64,000 nt of DNA, taken from CBDUXT01 sp965371245. GTDB taxonomy: Bacteria > Planctomycetota > Phycisphaerae > UBA1845. The stretch covers positions 1 to 64,000 of the forward strand of contig CBDUXT010000014.1 in NCBI GenBank assembly GCA_965371245.1, written 5' to 3'. The notes under the pieces were generated by a model, which ran no database searches, was not told where the DNA came from, and saw nothing but the letters and a program-made list of their open reading frames with translations. Shown here in pieces: positions 15,137-24,022 of the stretch. Every line of letters begins with the position of its first letter. The first letter of the stretch is position 1. The position numbers were made by a program, and so were the translations under genes.

Positions 15137-18086
15137 GAGCAATCGCTACGGCCTTCTTGTCGACTTCCGCCGGCGATTCCTTTGCCTCAACGGTGTGACG
15201 TTTTCTCCGGGGCCATTTGATGAGCATTCGCCGGTCATACTCTTCCAACGTCAGCGGGAAGGTGGTCCGAACGAGCTGCGGCATCCCGCCGAACTGGGTG
15301 TAGCCCGCCCCACGTGAGACCCGCAGGATGAACTGCAGCGGGTCATCCGTGGCCGCAATGATGTCGTTTCGCGTGAGTCGCGGTTTGGTGGAATGAGTCC
15401 AACCGAGAGTTGTCGTGGAGCTTGAGCCTAGGCCCGAGGAAGAGCTCACGCTTCTCGAGCGGACGAAGGCCAGTTCTTCCCCAGATGACTCGGACAGCTC
15501 TCGTGCCTCGTCCGAATCCGTTACCCCGAAGTACATCTTCATGCGCGTGTTGGTACGGATCGTGGGTCGCAAATCGATGTCGTGGGTCTTTAGATCGCTC
15601 TGCGTCTGGTTGGCGAGGATGGCCGAAATCCCGAAGCTCCGGGCCTGTTCCAGGATGATCTTGAAGTTTTCGCCGGCGATGCTCTGGAACTCATCGATGA
15701 CGAGGTACACCTGGCGCGGCGGCTCCCCTCGGCGACTTCGGTCGATGGCTGCGGCAAGAAGAGAGAAGAGCGCAAGCTTGCCGATCTCTCGAACACTGAT
15801 GCTCTCGAGCGCCGCGGGAAGCCAGAAATAAGCGACCTGTCCGTGCTCGATCAACTCGGGCATGTGGATGGATTGTTCCGGATGTTCGACGTTCTCCGCC
15901 GTCGCAAGCATCTCGTATTGGGTCATCGCGTGGATGGTGGACACGAGCTCAAAGGTGTCGGCCGCCCTGCCGTAATCGCCGGGCTTGCCGAGAGAGCCAT
16001 CTCCCCCTCTCGTTAGCTTCTTGAGTATTCCGTATAGCTCTTCCATGGACTTGGGTTTGTGGCTCAACGCGTCGAACAGCAGCATGCGGTTACGCCGTGA
16101 ATAGTAGGATCGTCCGTAACCTTCTCCGTGGTTCAGATTCAGTGCATCGAGGAGCAGGTGACAGAGCTGGATCGTCGTGCGGGACTCGCTGTCCAAGTTG
16201 TGAAACGGGTTGAAGTAGTGCGAGGCCATGTTCTTTTCAGGTGTGAAGAAGCGGAAGCAGTGCTCCGGGTCGTCGCCCCATTCCGTCGAGGCTGATGCAT
16301 CGCCATCCGTCTTGTCGTCGTTCTCTACGACATCCTCCACCGCCTCTTCTGACTTCGCGATTCGTTCACTCCGGTTCGAAGTCACGTTGGCCGCATCCCC
16401 GTCGCTTTCGACTGGGCTTTGGTGCTCTTCGTCTACTTTGGCGACGTCCGTGGCGCCAGATCCTTTGTCGTCCGGCGACGGGGCGTCGTCCAATTCGTCA
16501 GACCCGCCGGAACCCTCGACTGACGCCGATTCCGAGGTGTACGCATCACCGTACCTTTCACGCAGGTATTGTTCGCGTCGTCGTTCCATCTCGTACTTGA
16601 CCGTCTGAAACAACGCGTTGTCGCCTTTCAGGTCCAGGATCACGATTGCCGGCGGAGGCACCGTCTTCCCGTCAGGTCCGGCATGCCCACGGATCAGTTG
16701 AATGAGAAGGGGGGCGATGCCCAGCGCGGTCTTACCGCTTCCGGTCTCGCCGACGATGTAGCTGTGTTCGCGGAGGATGCTCTTGTCCAGGAGCACCGGG
16801 TATTCCGCGTTGGGTCCAACGCCCAGGAAAAGATGCTCCGCCTCTCGGACCTCGCGATGCATCGGATTGACGGCCACGTGCGGCGACGAACACAGCCGAT
16901 CGACGAACCATTGCCACTCGCAGCGACCATCATTGTCCATGGCATCCGGCGCGTCGCTTTCAATACGGTCTCGTAGCGCCGAGAGCTCGCGGATTGGCTG
17001 TTCGTAGATGGCGGTTAGCATGAGGATCGGCACGGTGGCGAGTAGCGCGGCGGCGGCAGCAAAGAGCCAAAAATTGTCCGTCTGAATCGCCGGTGTTATC
17101 CAACCATACGGCACGCCGTAGAGGTCCTCCGGTCGGTACTGTCGTGAAACATATTCGTTCAGGTCCGCTGCGACGAGGTCCCAGGGACACATCAAATCAA
17201 GCCCGATGGCCAGCGACAGAAATAGTGAGCCGCCAAGGAGCCAAAGGATTACTGATCGCCGGGCCGCGGACGTTGTTGGGAACCAGATACCCGGCGCCTC
17301 GACAGCATTGCCTCCATAGCTCACGAACGTACCGAGGATTTCCACGAGGTCACGGAAGCGTGTAAGAACGTCAAGGTCCCTCCGTTGGGCGACAAGTGCG
17401 ACCGCAACGACGGCAACAAGCGCAAACGAGGGCGAGAACATCGGAACGAGGACCACAATTGCCAGTGACGCTATCAGGACGCGCTGGCTGGGCTTAATCG
17501 GGATACTCTGAATGCCGGCGCGCGTTTCCGGTCTCAAGCGAGGGTGCGTGTACAGCCAATCCTGATAGAAAAGAAACGGGCGTGCTCCGAACGTTTCAAG
17601 TATACTAAGGGCTGCGATGCCAAAAACGATCGCGCCGGCCAGCCGATATGCGGTGATGAGCGCAACGGTCTTGAGGAGCAAGAAAACGATCGTGGGTGCC
17701 AGGAACAGTAAAACGATCCCAGAACGATCGTATCGATCCAGATACACTCCTGCGATGGCAATGAAAACTCCCATAATGATCGCCACGATGAAACCGGCTT
17801 CGGCCGGAAGGAAGGGTCCGACCAGGACGGCTCCGATCGAGCCGACAAGACTCATGAGAAAGACCAGTAGCAGTTCCGATGACGTTGTGCGCGCGAGGGC
17901 TTCGGCGTCTCGCGGCTGCTGGCGATAGGCCAGCTGCATGTCGCAATACTGCTCCCGCGGCGGAAACCTGGCGTCGTTCAGGTCCGTGCCCGTGGACGCC
18001 TCATAAAGGACCGGGGCGCGACGAACAAGAATCCCGTGGCGGTGTCCGTACGAGCTGCCTTCGTTGTTCAGGAACGTTTTTGCCAT
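15096..18086 (-). CDS. conjugation coupling-type ATPase (VirD4/TraD/HerA-like), membrane-anchored
   Basis: A 996-aa protein. Several membrane helices lie within residues 70-170, 200-235, 280-300 and 338-358. The ATPase follows: Walker A GETGSGKT at 446-453, Walker B LVIDEF at 795-800 and the downstream sensor-like ANQTQSDL. This is the layout of type IV coupling proteins, which pump DNA during conjugation. An acidic low-complexity insert (roughly 510-600, many Ser/Asp/Glu) interrupts the ATPase. It overlaps the genes on both sides. No VirB-like channel genes are present in the window, so it may use a helper system, or serve DNA translocation in another context. Confidence 0.8.
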   Translation of the reverse strand: MAKTFLNNEGSSYGHRHGILVRRAPVLYEASTGTDLNDARFPPREQYCDMQLAYRQQPRDAEALARTTSSELLLVFLMSLVGSIGAVLVGPFLPAEAGFIVAIIMGVFIAIAGVYLDRYDRSGIVLLFLAPTIVFLLLKTVALITAYRLAGAIVFGIAALSILETFGARPFLFYQDWLYTHPRLRPETRAGIQSIPIKPSQRVLIASLAIVVLVPMFSPSFALVAVVAVALVAQRRDLDVLTRFRDLVEILGTFVSYGGNAVEAPGIWFPTTSAARRSVILWLLGGSLFLSLAIGLDLMCPWDLVAADLNEYVSRQYRPEDLYGVPYGWITPAIQTDNFWLFAAAAALLATVPILMLTAIYEQPIRELSALRDRIESDAPDAMDNDGRCEWQWFVDRLCSSPHVAVNPMHREVREAEHLFLGVGPNAEYPVLLDKSILREHSYIVGETGSGKTALGIAPLLIQLIRGHAGPDGKTVPPPAIVILDLKGDNALFQTVKYEMERRREQYLRERYGDAYTSESASVEGSGGSDELDDAPSPDDKGSGATDVAKVDEEHQSPVESDGDAANVTSNRSERIAKSEEAVEDVVENDDKTDGDASASTEWGDDPEHCFRFFTPEKNMASHYFNPFHNLDSESRTTIQLCHLLLDALNLNHGEGYGRSYYSRRNRMLLFDALSHKPKSMEELYGILKKLTRGGDGSLGKPGDYGRAADTFELVSTIHAMTQYEMLATAENVEHPEQSIHMPELIEHGQVAYFWLPAALESISVREIGKLALFSLLAAAIDRSRRGEPPRQVYLVIDEFQSIAGENFKIILEQARSFGISAILANQTQSDLKTHDIDLRPTIRTNTRMKMYFGVTDSDEARELSESSGEELAFVRSRSVSSSSGLGSSSTTTLGWTHSTKPRLTRNDIIAATDDPLQFILRVSRGAGYTQFGGMPQLVRTTFPLTLEEYDRRMLIKWPRRKRHTVEAKESPAEVDKKAVAIAHEELEALYADYEE

Positions 18087-18742
18087 GATGCGGTCACCGT
18101 GGATAGATCCTGCGGCGAAGGCACACGCGCTACGACGATCCGCGCAAGTTCCCTCAGCCGCGATTGATGTAGTGCCTGCTCGAGTTGCTGCACGCGCAAC
18201 TGCTCGACAAGCAACACGAAAGCGTAGTTCTCGCTTTCGATCCAGTTCTTGAGCTTGGGATGGTCATTCGCCGCGTCAATCCGGATTCGAATCGCTTTCA
18301 TGAGTGCATCGACACGCGTCTTGGTACCGACAACGCGGCACCGATAGATCCGGTTGACTTCGCCGCGCTCGATGCAATGGGGACCGGTCGGGGGAGGCTC
18401 GAAGACCTTCGCCAGTTCATGCTTTTCGAGTCGGCGCCGAGGTCGGTTCAACATGCAGCAGTACCAAAGCACGCCCAGATTCGTCCGAAGCGTCTGTCCG
18501 CGCTGGTCCCGGGTCCGATCGAGCGGTACGCGCCCCTCAGCGCCGGCTCGCGTGAGTTGGTAGTAATTCCGTCGGTTGGGCAGCCCACTGCGGGAACGAA
18601 CCAACCCCTTTCGGATGAGGTTGTTGATCACGTTGCCACAGCCGCTGGACTCACGCTCAAAAAACACGTGGTCCAAGACGGGTCGAAGAGTCATCCGGTA
18701 GCGGCCGATATGGTTCAGGATCCTTTCGTCTCGCTCCGGCAT
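18068..18742 (-). CDS. winged-helix, replication-relaxation-like protein (224 aa)
   Basis: The N-terminus RDERILNHIGRYRMTLRPVL with SGCGNVINNLIRKGLV is a winged helix; NYYQLTRAGAEG is typical of the wing. The core contains LGVLWYCCMLNR and IYRCRVVGTKTRVDAL, ending in a strand FVLLVE. The end overlaps the coupling-protein start by 19 bp. Together with the 214-aa and 225-aa genes it forms a set around the coupling ATPase. Family assignment is by pattern only. Confidence 0.65.
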   Translation of the reverse strand: MPERDERILNHIGRYRMTLRPVLDHVFFERESSGCGNVINNLIRKGLVRSRSGLPNRRNYYQLTRAGAEGRVPLDRTRDQRGQTLRTNLGVLWYCCMLNRPRRRLEKHELAKVFEPPPTGPHCIERGEVNRIYRCRVVGTKTRVDALMKAIRIRIDAANDHPKLKNWIESENYAFVLLVEQLRVQQLEQALHQSRLRELARIVVARVPSPQDLSTVTASWQKRS

Positions 18743-18748
18743 GTCCGA

Positions 18749-19393
18749 TCACCAAATCTCGTAGCCGAGGTTCTTCTTAGCACAGTATTCGTGAAAACCT
18801 TCGAGCTTCTGGTTCCCGTACTGCCCGCCGAACTCGACCGCGGTTTGATAGAGCCCGTCCTGGACGATCGCATCGGGCACCTTGATGCCCTGACCCTTCG
18901 GTAGTGCCGCCTCCGATACCCAGGACTGCGCCCGCGTGGGAAGTTCCTTGATCATGTTCAGGTAGACCGCGGCGAGATGGATGTCGTGCGTCACCTCGCT
19001 GTCTCGCGGTGAACGTCCGCCGTGTCCGGCGAAGTGAACGCCTGCCTCTGAGGTTGCAATGACACACGGCGTCGAGACATCGGCCTTGGACCACCTGGCG
19101 CGCAGCCATTTCCCCGCCTTGGCGAGATCAGGCTTGACGAGACCGGGCTGCCAGGTTGCCTTCGGCTTCTTGAGCCGGAGCAACGGGTGCGCCATGAAGG
19201 ACTCGACCTCGACGAGTCCCGTTCGCTGAAGTGCGACCATTCGCAGGCCAGCGTTGCGGGCGGGATCCTTTGCGCGCGGCCACCAGAACGCACCGATCTG
19301 GGCGACGGATAGGACTCGGACGAAACGTGCGAGGGTGGTGATGATCTGCCGATCACGCGCCTGTAGTTGGATACTGGAGCGGGGTACCGGCAT
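18749..19393 (-). CDS. replication-relaxation family-like protein (214 aa)
   Basis: RDRQIITTLARFVRVLSVAQIGAFWW is the usual opening of the replication-relaxation (Replic_Relax-type) family: a winged helix with a QI/FW signature. Later VTHDIHLAAVYLNM and IKVPDAIVQDG..TAVEFGGQYG fit the C-terminal nuclease-like half of such proteins (Asp and Glu on successive strands). It is the first gene of the minus-strand run that includes the coupling ATPase. Possible role: recognition or nicking of transfer or replication origin DNA; catalysis is not shown. Confidence 0.7.
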   Translation of the reverse strand: MPVPRSSIQLQARDRQIITTLARFVRVLSVAQIGAFWWPRAKDPARNAGLRMVALQRTGLVEVESFMAHPLLRLKKPKATWQPGLVKPDLAKAGKWLRARWSKADVSTPCVIATSEAGVHFAGHGGRSPRDSEVTHDIHLAAVYLNMIKELPTRAQSWVSEAALPKGQGIKVPDAIVQDGLYQTAVEFGGQYGNQKLEGFHEYCAKKNLGYEIW

Positions 19394-19693
19394 GCTGGAC
19401 AGCGTAGTGGAAACGGCCCGCGCGGTACAGTTTTGCGCCGTCTTGGTTTATGCAAAAAGTGTGCCAAGCACCCTTTCATAAGTAGCCTTCTAGCAAGGAC
19501 TTACATCGCAGGATGGGGCATCTGTTAGCCCATTTGATACTGGCATAGCCAGTAAATAGGCCGAAACGGCTGTTTGGCGGGCTGACGGAGGGGGCGCCGG
19601 CGCGCGTCAGGATGGTCGGGCTTCGCGTGCGTCTCGTGTCGGGCGTGTGAAATGGCGTGGAGCGCGTGAAACGTGTTGTCCCCCCGCCCCCCG
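19394..19693. other. intergenic stretch upstream of the coupling-protein operon
   Basis: No gene is seen. ACTGGC-ata-GCCAGT (19539-19553) is a perfect short palindrome, and ATGGGG/CCCAT arms lie just before it. This is the likely promoter/operator region for the operon running left from 19393, and a possible transfer-origin site. Confidence 0.4.
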
Positions 19694-19960
19694 CTACAGG
19701 TCCCGCCGAAACACGACGCAGTACTCGTGCTGGATGGGGACGTCTTCCATGTGGGCGTACCTGATTCGGTCCGACCGGCAGTCGTGCTGGGCCTTGATGA
19801 TGACGGAGCGAAGTTGGCCGAGCTCGCTCTCCATGTTCATCACGTCGCGGACGATGGGCTTGTAGCTCCCCCGCCGTCGGACGTCCCCAACGAGCACCGC
19901 GAGCCGGCCGCCGGGCGTCAGGGCGGAGTAGCACCGCCGTTCGTTACGCAGCCGCAGGTT
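19694..19960 (-). pseudogene. C-terminal fragment of a DNA methyltransferase-like gene
   Basis: The minus strand reads ALTPGGRLAVLVGDVRRRG, then RSVIIKAQHDCRSDRIRY and VPIQHEYCVVFRR. This is the end of an N4/N6-type class I methyltransferase: a GG-R-L-x-V-LVGD strand and a closing beta-hairpin. The SAM-binding and catalytic (D/N/S)PPY parts are missing; upstream sequence in the frame is unrelated and overlaps the next plus-strand gene. It is therefore a truncated remnant. An open frame extends to 20110 but without matching content. Confidence 0.6.
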
Positions 19961-20080
19961 GGATATGCAACCGGTGACCACCACCGCCCGCAAGCCACCC
20001 ACCTGCCACCAGACCCTTTTCTCTCCGCGCTGCGCCGGCCGGCTTTGCGCCGTTTCGCCGAACCTGATATCCAACATCTC

Positions 20081-20692
20081 ATGAGCCAGCACGCGCCGGA
20101 AAGCCGTCAATCCCAGCCCCTGTCCACTCGTGACCAGGTCAACGTCCTCCTGGAGGAGTATCGCGCGCTCTACGGCCTGCTCCTGTTCCGCCTCGACGCG
20201 ATGGAACGGCGACTCCCGATTGCCGGCGGCGGAATCGTCGTTCTGTTCGCCAGCTTGTCCGCCATCCCCGATGAGCTTCGGGTGGCGACGCTGATCGTCT
20301 TGCCGGCCTCACTCGCGTGGCTGGTCTGGACCACCGTCAATCACGGCCGCTCCAAGGAGGACAATCTGCGGCGCATCGACGAGATCGAACGCCAGGTAAA
20401 CGAGCTGGCCTGTAGCGAGCTTCTCGTTTTTCAGTCACAGCATCCCAATTGCAAACGGCACGTCGCCGGACGCACCGGCTCCGGTACCGTCGCGGCCTTG
20501 GCTGCCACCTGCGTCGCCATGCTCGTAGCCTGCCACTTTCTGTTTGCACCATTGACAGCAAGTGTTTCCCTGTTGTTTGGATATGACGCCTATCTGGTCA
20601 CGGTCGCCGTTTTCGTCGTCGGATGCTCGTACCGCATGCGGCGTTACCGCTACCAACACAACGAAAGTAGTCCTCAACCAGACGAGCACTAG
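20081..20692 (+). CDS. four-helix membrane protein (203 aa)
   Basis: Starts at MSQHAPESRQ; the same frame is open upstream but overlaps the methyltransferase fragment and lacks protein character. Predicted membrane helices: about residues 46-64 (IAGGGIVVLFASLSAI), 69-88, 132-153 and 165-182 (AYLVTVAVFVVGCSY). Helix 2 is followed by a cytoplasmic-type helical stretch RRIDEIERQVNELACSELLVFQ and QHPNCKRHVAGRTGSG. A conserved-looking protein of unknown role. It is cargo between the coupling-protein operon and the GH16-like gene. Confidence 0.65.
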   Translation: MSQHAPESRQSQPLSTRDQVNVLLEEYRALYGLLLFRLDAMERRLPIAGGGIVVLFASLSAIPDELRVATLIVLPASLAWLVWTTVNHGRSKEDNLRRIDEIERQVNELACSELLVFQSQHPNCKRHVAGRTGSGTVAALAATCVAMLVACHFLFAPLTASVSLLFGYDAYLVTVAVFVVGCSYRMRRYRYQHNESSPQPDEH

Positions 20693-20786
20693 TGCCGGTT
20701 CCAGAGAATTGGCTCGCCTCTACGCGGCGCCGGTCGTAGGTATGATGGCGCCGACACGTCTGTTGAACCCTTGAACCGTTGTACGT

Positions 20787-22415
20787 CTATGGCAGGAATC
20801 GAAACTCTCGGATGATAATCTCGTGGTCGGTCCACGAATCCGATAGGTCGCCGCCACGCCAGAAGTTGACGTGCATCCGGGCCTGCTCCGGCCGAGGGAC
20901 GTTTGGGCCGGCATAGGTCCACTCTCGGATGATCGTTTCCGGCGCTTCGTCATCCGCGGCACCACACCAACTCCTAAACTCGACGCACGTAGGTCGCCAG
21001 CGAAACGCGTGGCTCCTCAATTCACCCTCGCAAGGTGCAACCGGAAAACGGACCTTGTGGTGAGGAAGTTCCGAAGGTTGAGTTGCAAACTGGCCAGCGT
21101 CGTTGCTTGGGTTGCCCCATCGGCTGTACTCGATGTCAATTTCGTTGGCTGGATTCCACCAAGTGTTTCCAACTTCCCAGCACGGCGGATACTGGTAGAG
21201 GAATAGGCCGAGGACGACAGACAGGTCCCACGCGCCCAGTGAACCCACGGTCGTGACGATGTAGTCGCCGTAACCCAAGGGCTCCTCCAGCGCAACTTCC
21301 GTGCTGAACCACGAGTCGTCTACTCTTTTCACGGTCAGGTGCAGATCGTTGCCGTCCAGCCACACATGGTCCACTTTGTCACCGTACTCGCTGGGGCCGG
21401 GCGCGTATTCCCCGGGGCCTTTCACGCGCCATGAGTAACCACTAAACATGAGCGTACGACGACCGCGAAAATCGGCCCACTGGTTGCTGTCCATGTCGGG
21501 CGGGAAGAACTCAATCAGGTCGAAGAACACGTCCGCGACGGGTTCGTTCGGGTCCTGGAGTACACCTGCCACTAGATGAAGGGTATCCGTGCCTGCGGGG
21601 GCAGGTCCAACTTGAAGTGGCACCCTTACGGTTGTATCCACGGGCGCACCGGGCGTCAGGACGGGATGCGATTGATGATCAAGCAAAGTGTCGCCTTCGT
21701 ACCATTCCACGTTGACGATGCCGCGACTGCCACCGGTGAGTCGATTCGTCGAGCCGTGTGCAAGATGAACCGCAACCGACCAAGAATCATCCGCTTTTGC
21801 TGCCAGTCGTTGCCAAACGCCGGAGACCGCCCAGTTTCCGTTCGTGGCGCCAGTAACTCTGACGCTGTGATGCCCGTGTGGGGCTATCTTGCACGGGGCG
21901 GCAACGTTCCCGAACTGATACCATCCCGCAAAGGCGTTTCCGAGTTCGCCGGCAAACTCAAAGCTCGGGTTCGCCGGTTGGCACAGAGTCCATCCGAAGA
22001 CGGCCTGGAACCGTGCAAAATCTTGCAGGTCGATGTCTGAATCGGCGTCTTGATCGAAGCATAGGCACGGCATCTCGGTTGGCGACATCGACGTCGAGAG
22101 GCACTCGACAAAGTCGCCAAAGTCGAACAGGTCTACGTCCCCGTCGTAAGTTCCGTCTTGTCGTGGGTGGCCACATGCAGAGCCACCGACTTGGGCCAAC
22201 GGCGACCGAGGGGCCGGTGTTGCGTCTTGAGCGCATCGTCGTGGGTGGCCGGACGCAGACGCACTCAACTGGACCAACGGTGACCGAGGTGCTGGCGTTG
22301 CGGCCTGAGCGCGGAGACCGATGGCGTCTTTAGCGCCTGGCGGACCGTCACCCAATCCCGCGAGGCTCAGCGAAGCGATGAGTGCATACAGTTCAAGGGT
22401 AACAAGGGAATACAT
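20787..22415 (-). CDS. secreted GH16-like glycosidase with dockerin-type repeats
   Basis: A 542-aa protein. It opens with a hydrophobic signal-like segment (residues 1-22), then two copies of ATPAPRSPL followed a few residues later by GHPR, then two Asp-rich dockerin-like motifs (DVDLFDFGDFVECL and DADSDIDLQDFARFQAVFG). A jelly-roll-like region follows. The C-terminal domain has NEIDIEYSRWG: Glu425-x-Asp427-x-Glu429 is the catalytic ExDxE motif of glycoside hydrolase family 16. Likely secreted and acting on a beta-glucan or galactan; the substrate is not predictable. It ends 95 bp from the membrane-protein gene, convergent. Confidence 0.75.
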   Translation of the reverse strand: MYSLVTLELYALIASLSLAGLGDGPPGAKDAIGLRAQAATPAPRSPLVQLSASASGHPRRCAQDATPAPRSPLAQVGGSACGHPRQDGTYDGDVDLFDFGDFVECLSTSMSPTEMPCLCFDQDADSDIDLQDFARFQAVFGWTLCQPANPSFEFAGELGNAFAGWYQFGNVAAPCKIAPHGHHSVRVTGATNGNWAVSGVWQRLAAKADDSWSVAVHLAHGSTNRLTGGSRGIVNVEWYEGDTLLDHQSHPVLTPGAPVDTTVRVPLQVGPAPAGTDTLHLVAGVLQDPNEPVADVFFDLIEFFPPDMDSNQWADFRGRRTLMFSGYSWRVKGPGEYAPGPSEYGDKVDHVWLDGNDLHLTVKRVDDSWFSTEVALEEPLGYGDYIVTTVGSLGAWDLSVVLGLFLYQYPPCWEVGNTWWNPANEIDIEYSRWGNPSNDAGQFATQPSELPHHKVRFPVAPCEGELRSHAFRWRPTCVEFRSWCGAADDEAPETIIREWTYAGPNVPRPEQARMHVNFWRGGDLSDSWTDHEIIIREFRFLP

Positions 22416-22864
22416 CGAAGTCCTGACTTTCGGAATGGTCCAAGCAGCAGGTAGCGCTTCATGCGTCGCAAAGCGATTCTAGGGTTTCTTGGCCGGACGG
22501 ACAAGTAGACGTGTCTCGGGCGTGGGTCCGGTGAAGTGTCACCGGGCGGGTCCAAACCGGCCAACATCCACCTAACAGTTATTCGCCCCCAGTGCCCTGC
22601 ATCCTTGCTATGAGGGTGCTGGGGGCGAAAAACTCCTCTCGCGACCTGCGCCGGCCTGGCCGCGCCGAACCCGCCCATGGCTGGCCGGTTTTACCCGCCC
22701 CCTGACAGTGAAGCAAGGCAGCAGAGCCCCGAAGCCCGGCGTGGAACGCCTGCGACGACGATGACAGGCGGCGTTGTTAGAGCTTCACGCTACACCCTTC
22801 CCCCTTGCCGCAGGGCTGCCGGTTTCACTGAGTCCGAGGTTCCTCGGGCAGCCAAGCGTTGTAA
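22416..22864. other. intergenic stretch between the GH16-like and cupin genes
   Basis: No gene is seen. It holds the promoter side of the GH16-like gene and one strong inverted repeat: TTCGCCCCCAG (22582-22592) with CTGGGGGCGAA (22619-22629), with weaker inner pairing (TGCCCT/AGGGTG). No T-run follows, so it is more likely an operator, RNA hairpin or recombination site than a terminator. Confidence 0.45.
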
Positions 22865-23560
22865 TCAGAGACGATTCCAGGCGGCGTCAAACGAAACCGT
22901 GGATTGGCTCGGGTCCATCAGGCTGGCGGGGCAAACCTCCGGTTGAGCGATGGTGTACTGCGCGGGGTCGTCGAGCGGCACAAAGGGGCCGTGGTACGAC
23001 AGCAACAGCAACGGTTCACGGTCGGTGCTGAACGTGTGCACCGTGCCACGCCGAAACATCAGCGCATCGCCGGTGAGCATTGGTACGTGCCGAATGTTGG
23101 GCGGAGACAGACCGGTCACCGGATCGCTCGACAGGTGGAAGTACCCCCGCCCCGAGACCACGTAGATGAAGCGTTCGGAATGCTCATGGGCGTGCATGGG
23201 CAGATCCGCGGACCCGGCCTCGAAGCGCAGGAGCAGCATGGCGTCGTCACGCGCTTCGTCCAGAAGTTCCTTGGGATGCAGAACCGCACCTGCAACGGTT
23301 GAGCTGCCTTCAAAGGGCGAGTGCAGCACCACGGGGTAGGATTCCCGCATGGCGTCGACCAGTGCGCCGAACGACACGCCTGGCCCTGTGGCGCGAATCC
23401 GTCCAAGAAAAGCCCCACCTGGCCCGACCCGGTCTCGCGGCGCCAAGCAGCCCATTTTAGCAACATAGCCTTCCGAGGTCCTAAGCAGGGCGGCAAACGC
23501 GGAACGCGCGCCTTCGTGGTTGGGGATACACAGCGGCGTGATGGCGACGACGGGGTCCAT
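22865..23560 (-). CDS. cupin-domain protein (231 aa)
   Basis: The cupin core is visible: MHAHEHSERFIYVVSGRGYFHL (motif 1, HxH..E......G) and PMLTGDALMFRRGTVHTF (motif 2, G.......H). The metal ligands His, His, Glu and His are all present. The N-terminal half (residues 1-115) is separate and unrecognised. Cupins of this type are enzymes (isomerases, dioxygenases) or sensors. It is divergent from an XRE regulator with paired palindromes between them, so it is probably regulated by that protein. Confidence 0.75.
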   Translation of the reverse strand: MDPVVAITPLCIPNHEGARSAFAALLRTSEGYVAKMGCLAPRDRVGPGGAFLGRIRATGPGVSFGALVDAMRESYPVVLHSPFEGSSTVAGAVLHPKELLDEARDDAMLLLRFEAGSADLPMHAHEHSERFIYVVSGRGYFHLSSDPVTGLSPPNIRHVPMLTGDALMFRRGTVHTFSTDREPLLLLSYHGPFVPLDDPAQYTIAQPEVCPASLMDPSQSTVSFDAAWNRL

Positions 23561-23595
23561 TGGGATGTCTCCAAGGGCCGACCAGAAATCCAGAT

Positions 23596-23634
23596 CACAC
23601 TCATAGTGTGTAGATCAGGATAACACTTATGTGT
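23596..23634. promoter_or_regulatory. paired operator palindromes between cupin and XRE genes
   Basis: CACACTCATAGTGTG (23596-23610) and ACACTTATGTGT (23623-23634) are related palindromes about 26 bp apart centre to centre, near 2.5 helical turns. They lie in the 87-bp gap between the divergent start codons (23560 and 23648). Binding of an XRE dimer would repress both genes. Confidence 0.65.
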
Positions 23635-23647
23635 GTGATTTCAAGCG

Positions 23648-23860
23648 GTGAAGACCGCAGAAATAAAAAAATTGGTGGGCGCCCGCGTCCGGGAGCTGCG
23701 CGAGGGCAAGGGCTGGTCGCAGGAACGGCTGGGGTTCAAGAGCGGCTTGCACCGCAACTACGTGGGCGGCGTCGAGCGCGGCGAGCGAAACGTGGGCATC
23801 GAAAACCTAGCCCGACTAGCGAAGGCGCTGGGCGTACGGCCGAGGGACTTGGTGCCGTAG
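23648..23860 (+). CDS. XRE-family transcriptional regulator (70 aa)
   Basis: A stand-alone helix-turn-helix protein: VGARVRELREGKGWSQERLG, SGLHRNYVGGVERGERN and ENLARLAKALGVRPRDL match the classical five-helix lambda-repressor/XRE fold over its whole length. The start is a GTG. It is divergent from the cupin gene with the two palindromes in between, so autoregulation and control of the cupin gene are likely. The same kind of domain reappears as the odd tail of the secreted protein at 28249-30522. Confidence 0.85.
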   Translation: MKTAEIKKLVGARVRELREGKGWSQERLGFKSGLHRNYVGGVERGERNVGIENLARLAKALGVRPRDLVP

Positions 23861-23879
23861 GCGCAGCAGACGGGCTGGC

Positions 23880-24022
23880 ACTGCCCACAAGCACGCTTTT
23901 CAGGCCCTTGTGCTGATCCTGCTCAACAGCCCAGGTATGAGCCTGGTCAGCCACCCTGGCGACCAGTGGCAGGTCGCCTCGTCCCGAGCCGAATCTCGTG
24001 AACAGGTCCTCGACGGGCGGTG
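23880..24022 (-). pseudogene. decayed paralogue of the 90-aa plasmid-type protein
   Basis: Read on the minus strand, the stretch gives DLFTRFGSGRGDLPLVARVADQAHTW, which parallels FGRDDLPLVAKVADMAHTW in the intact 90-aa protein at 11328-11600. The first half of the protein is missing and there is no start codon in place. It lies directly between the XRE gene and parB, so it is a truncated duplicate left inside the element. Confidence 0.65.

Noticed and set aside
22582..22629. integron attC site
   Set aside because: The long stem is suggestive, but no conserved RYYYAAC/GTTRRRY box pair frames it.
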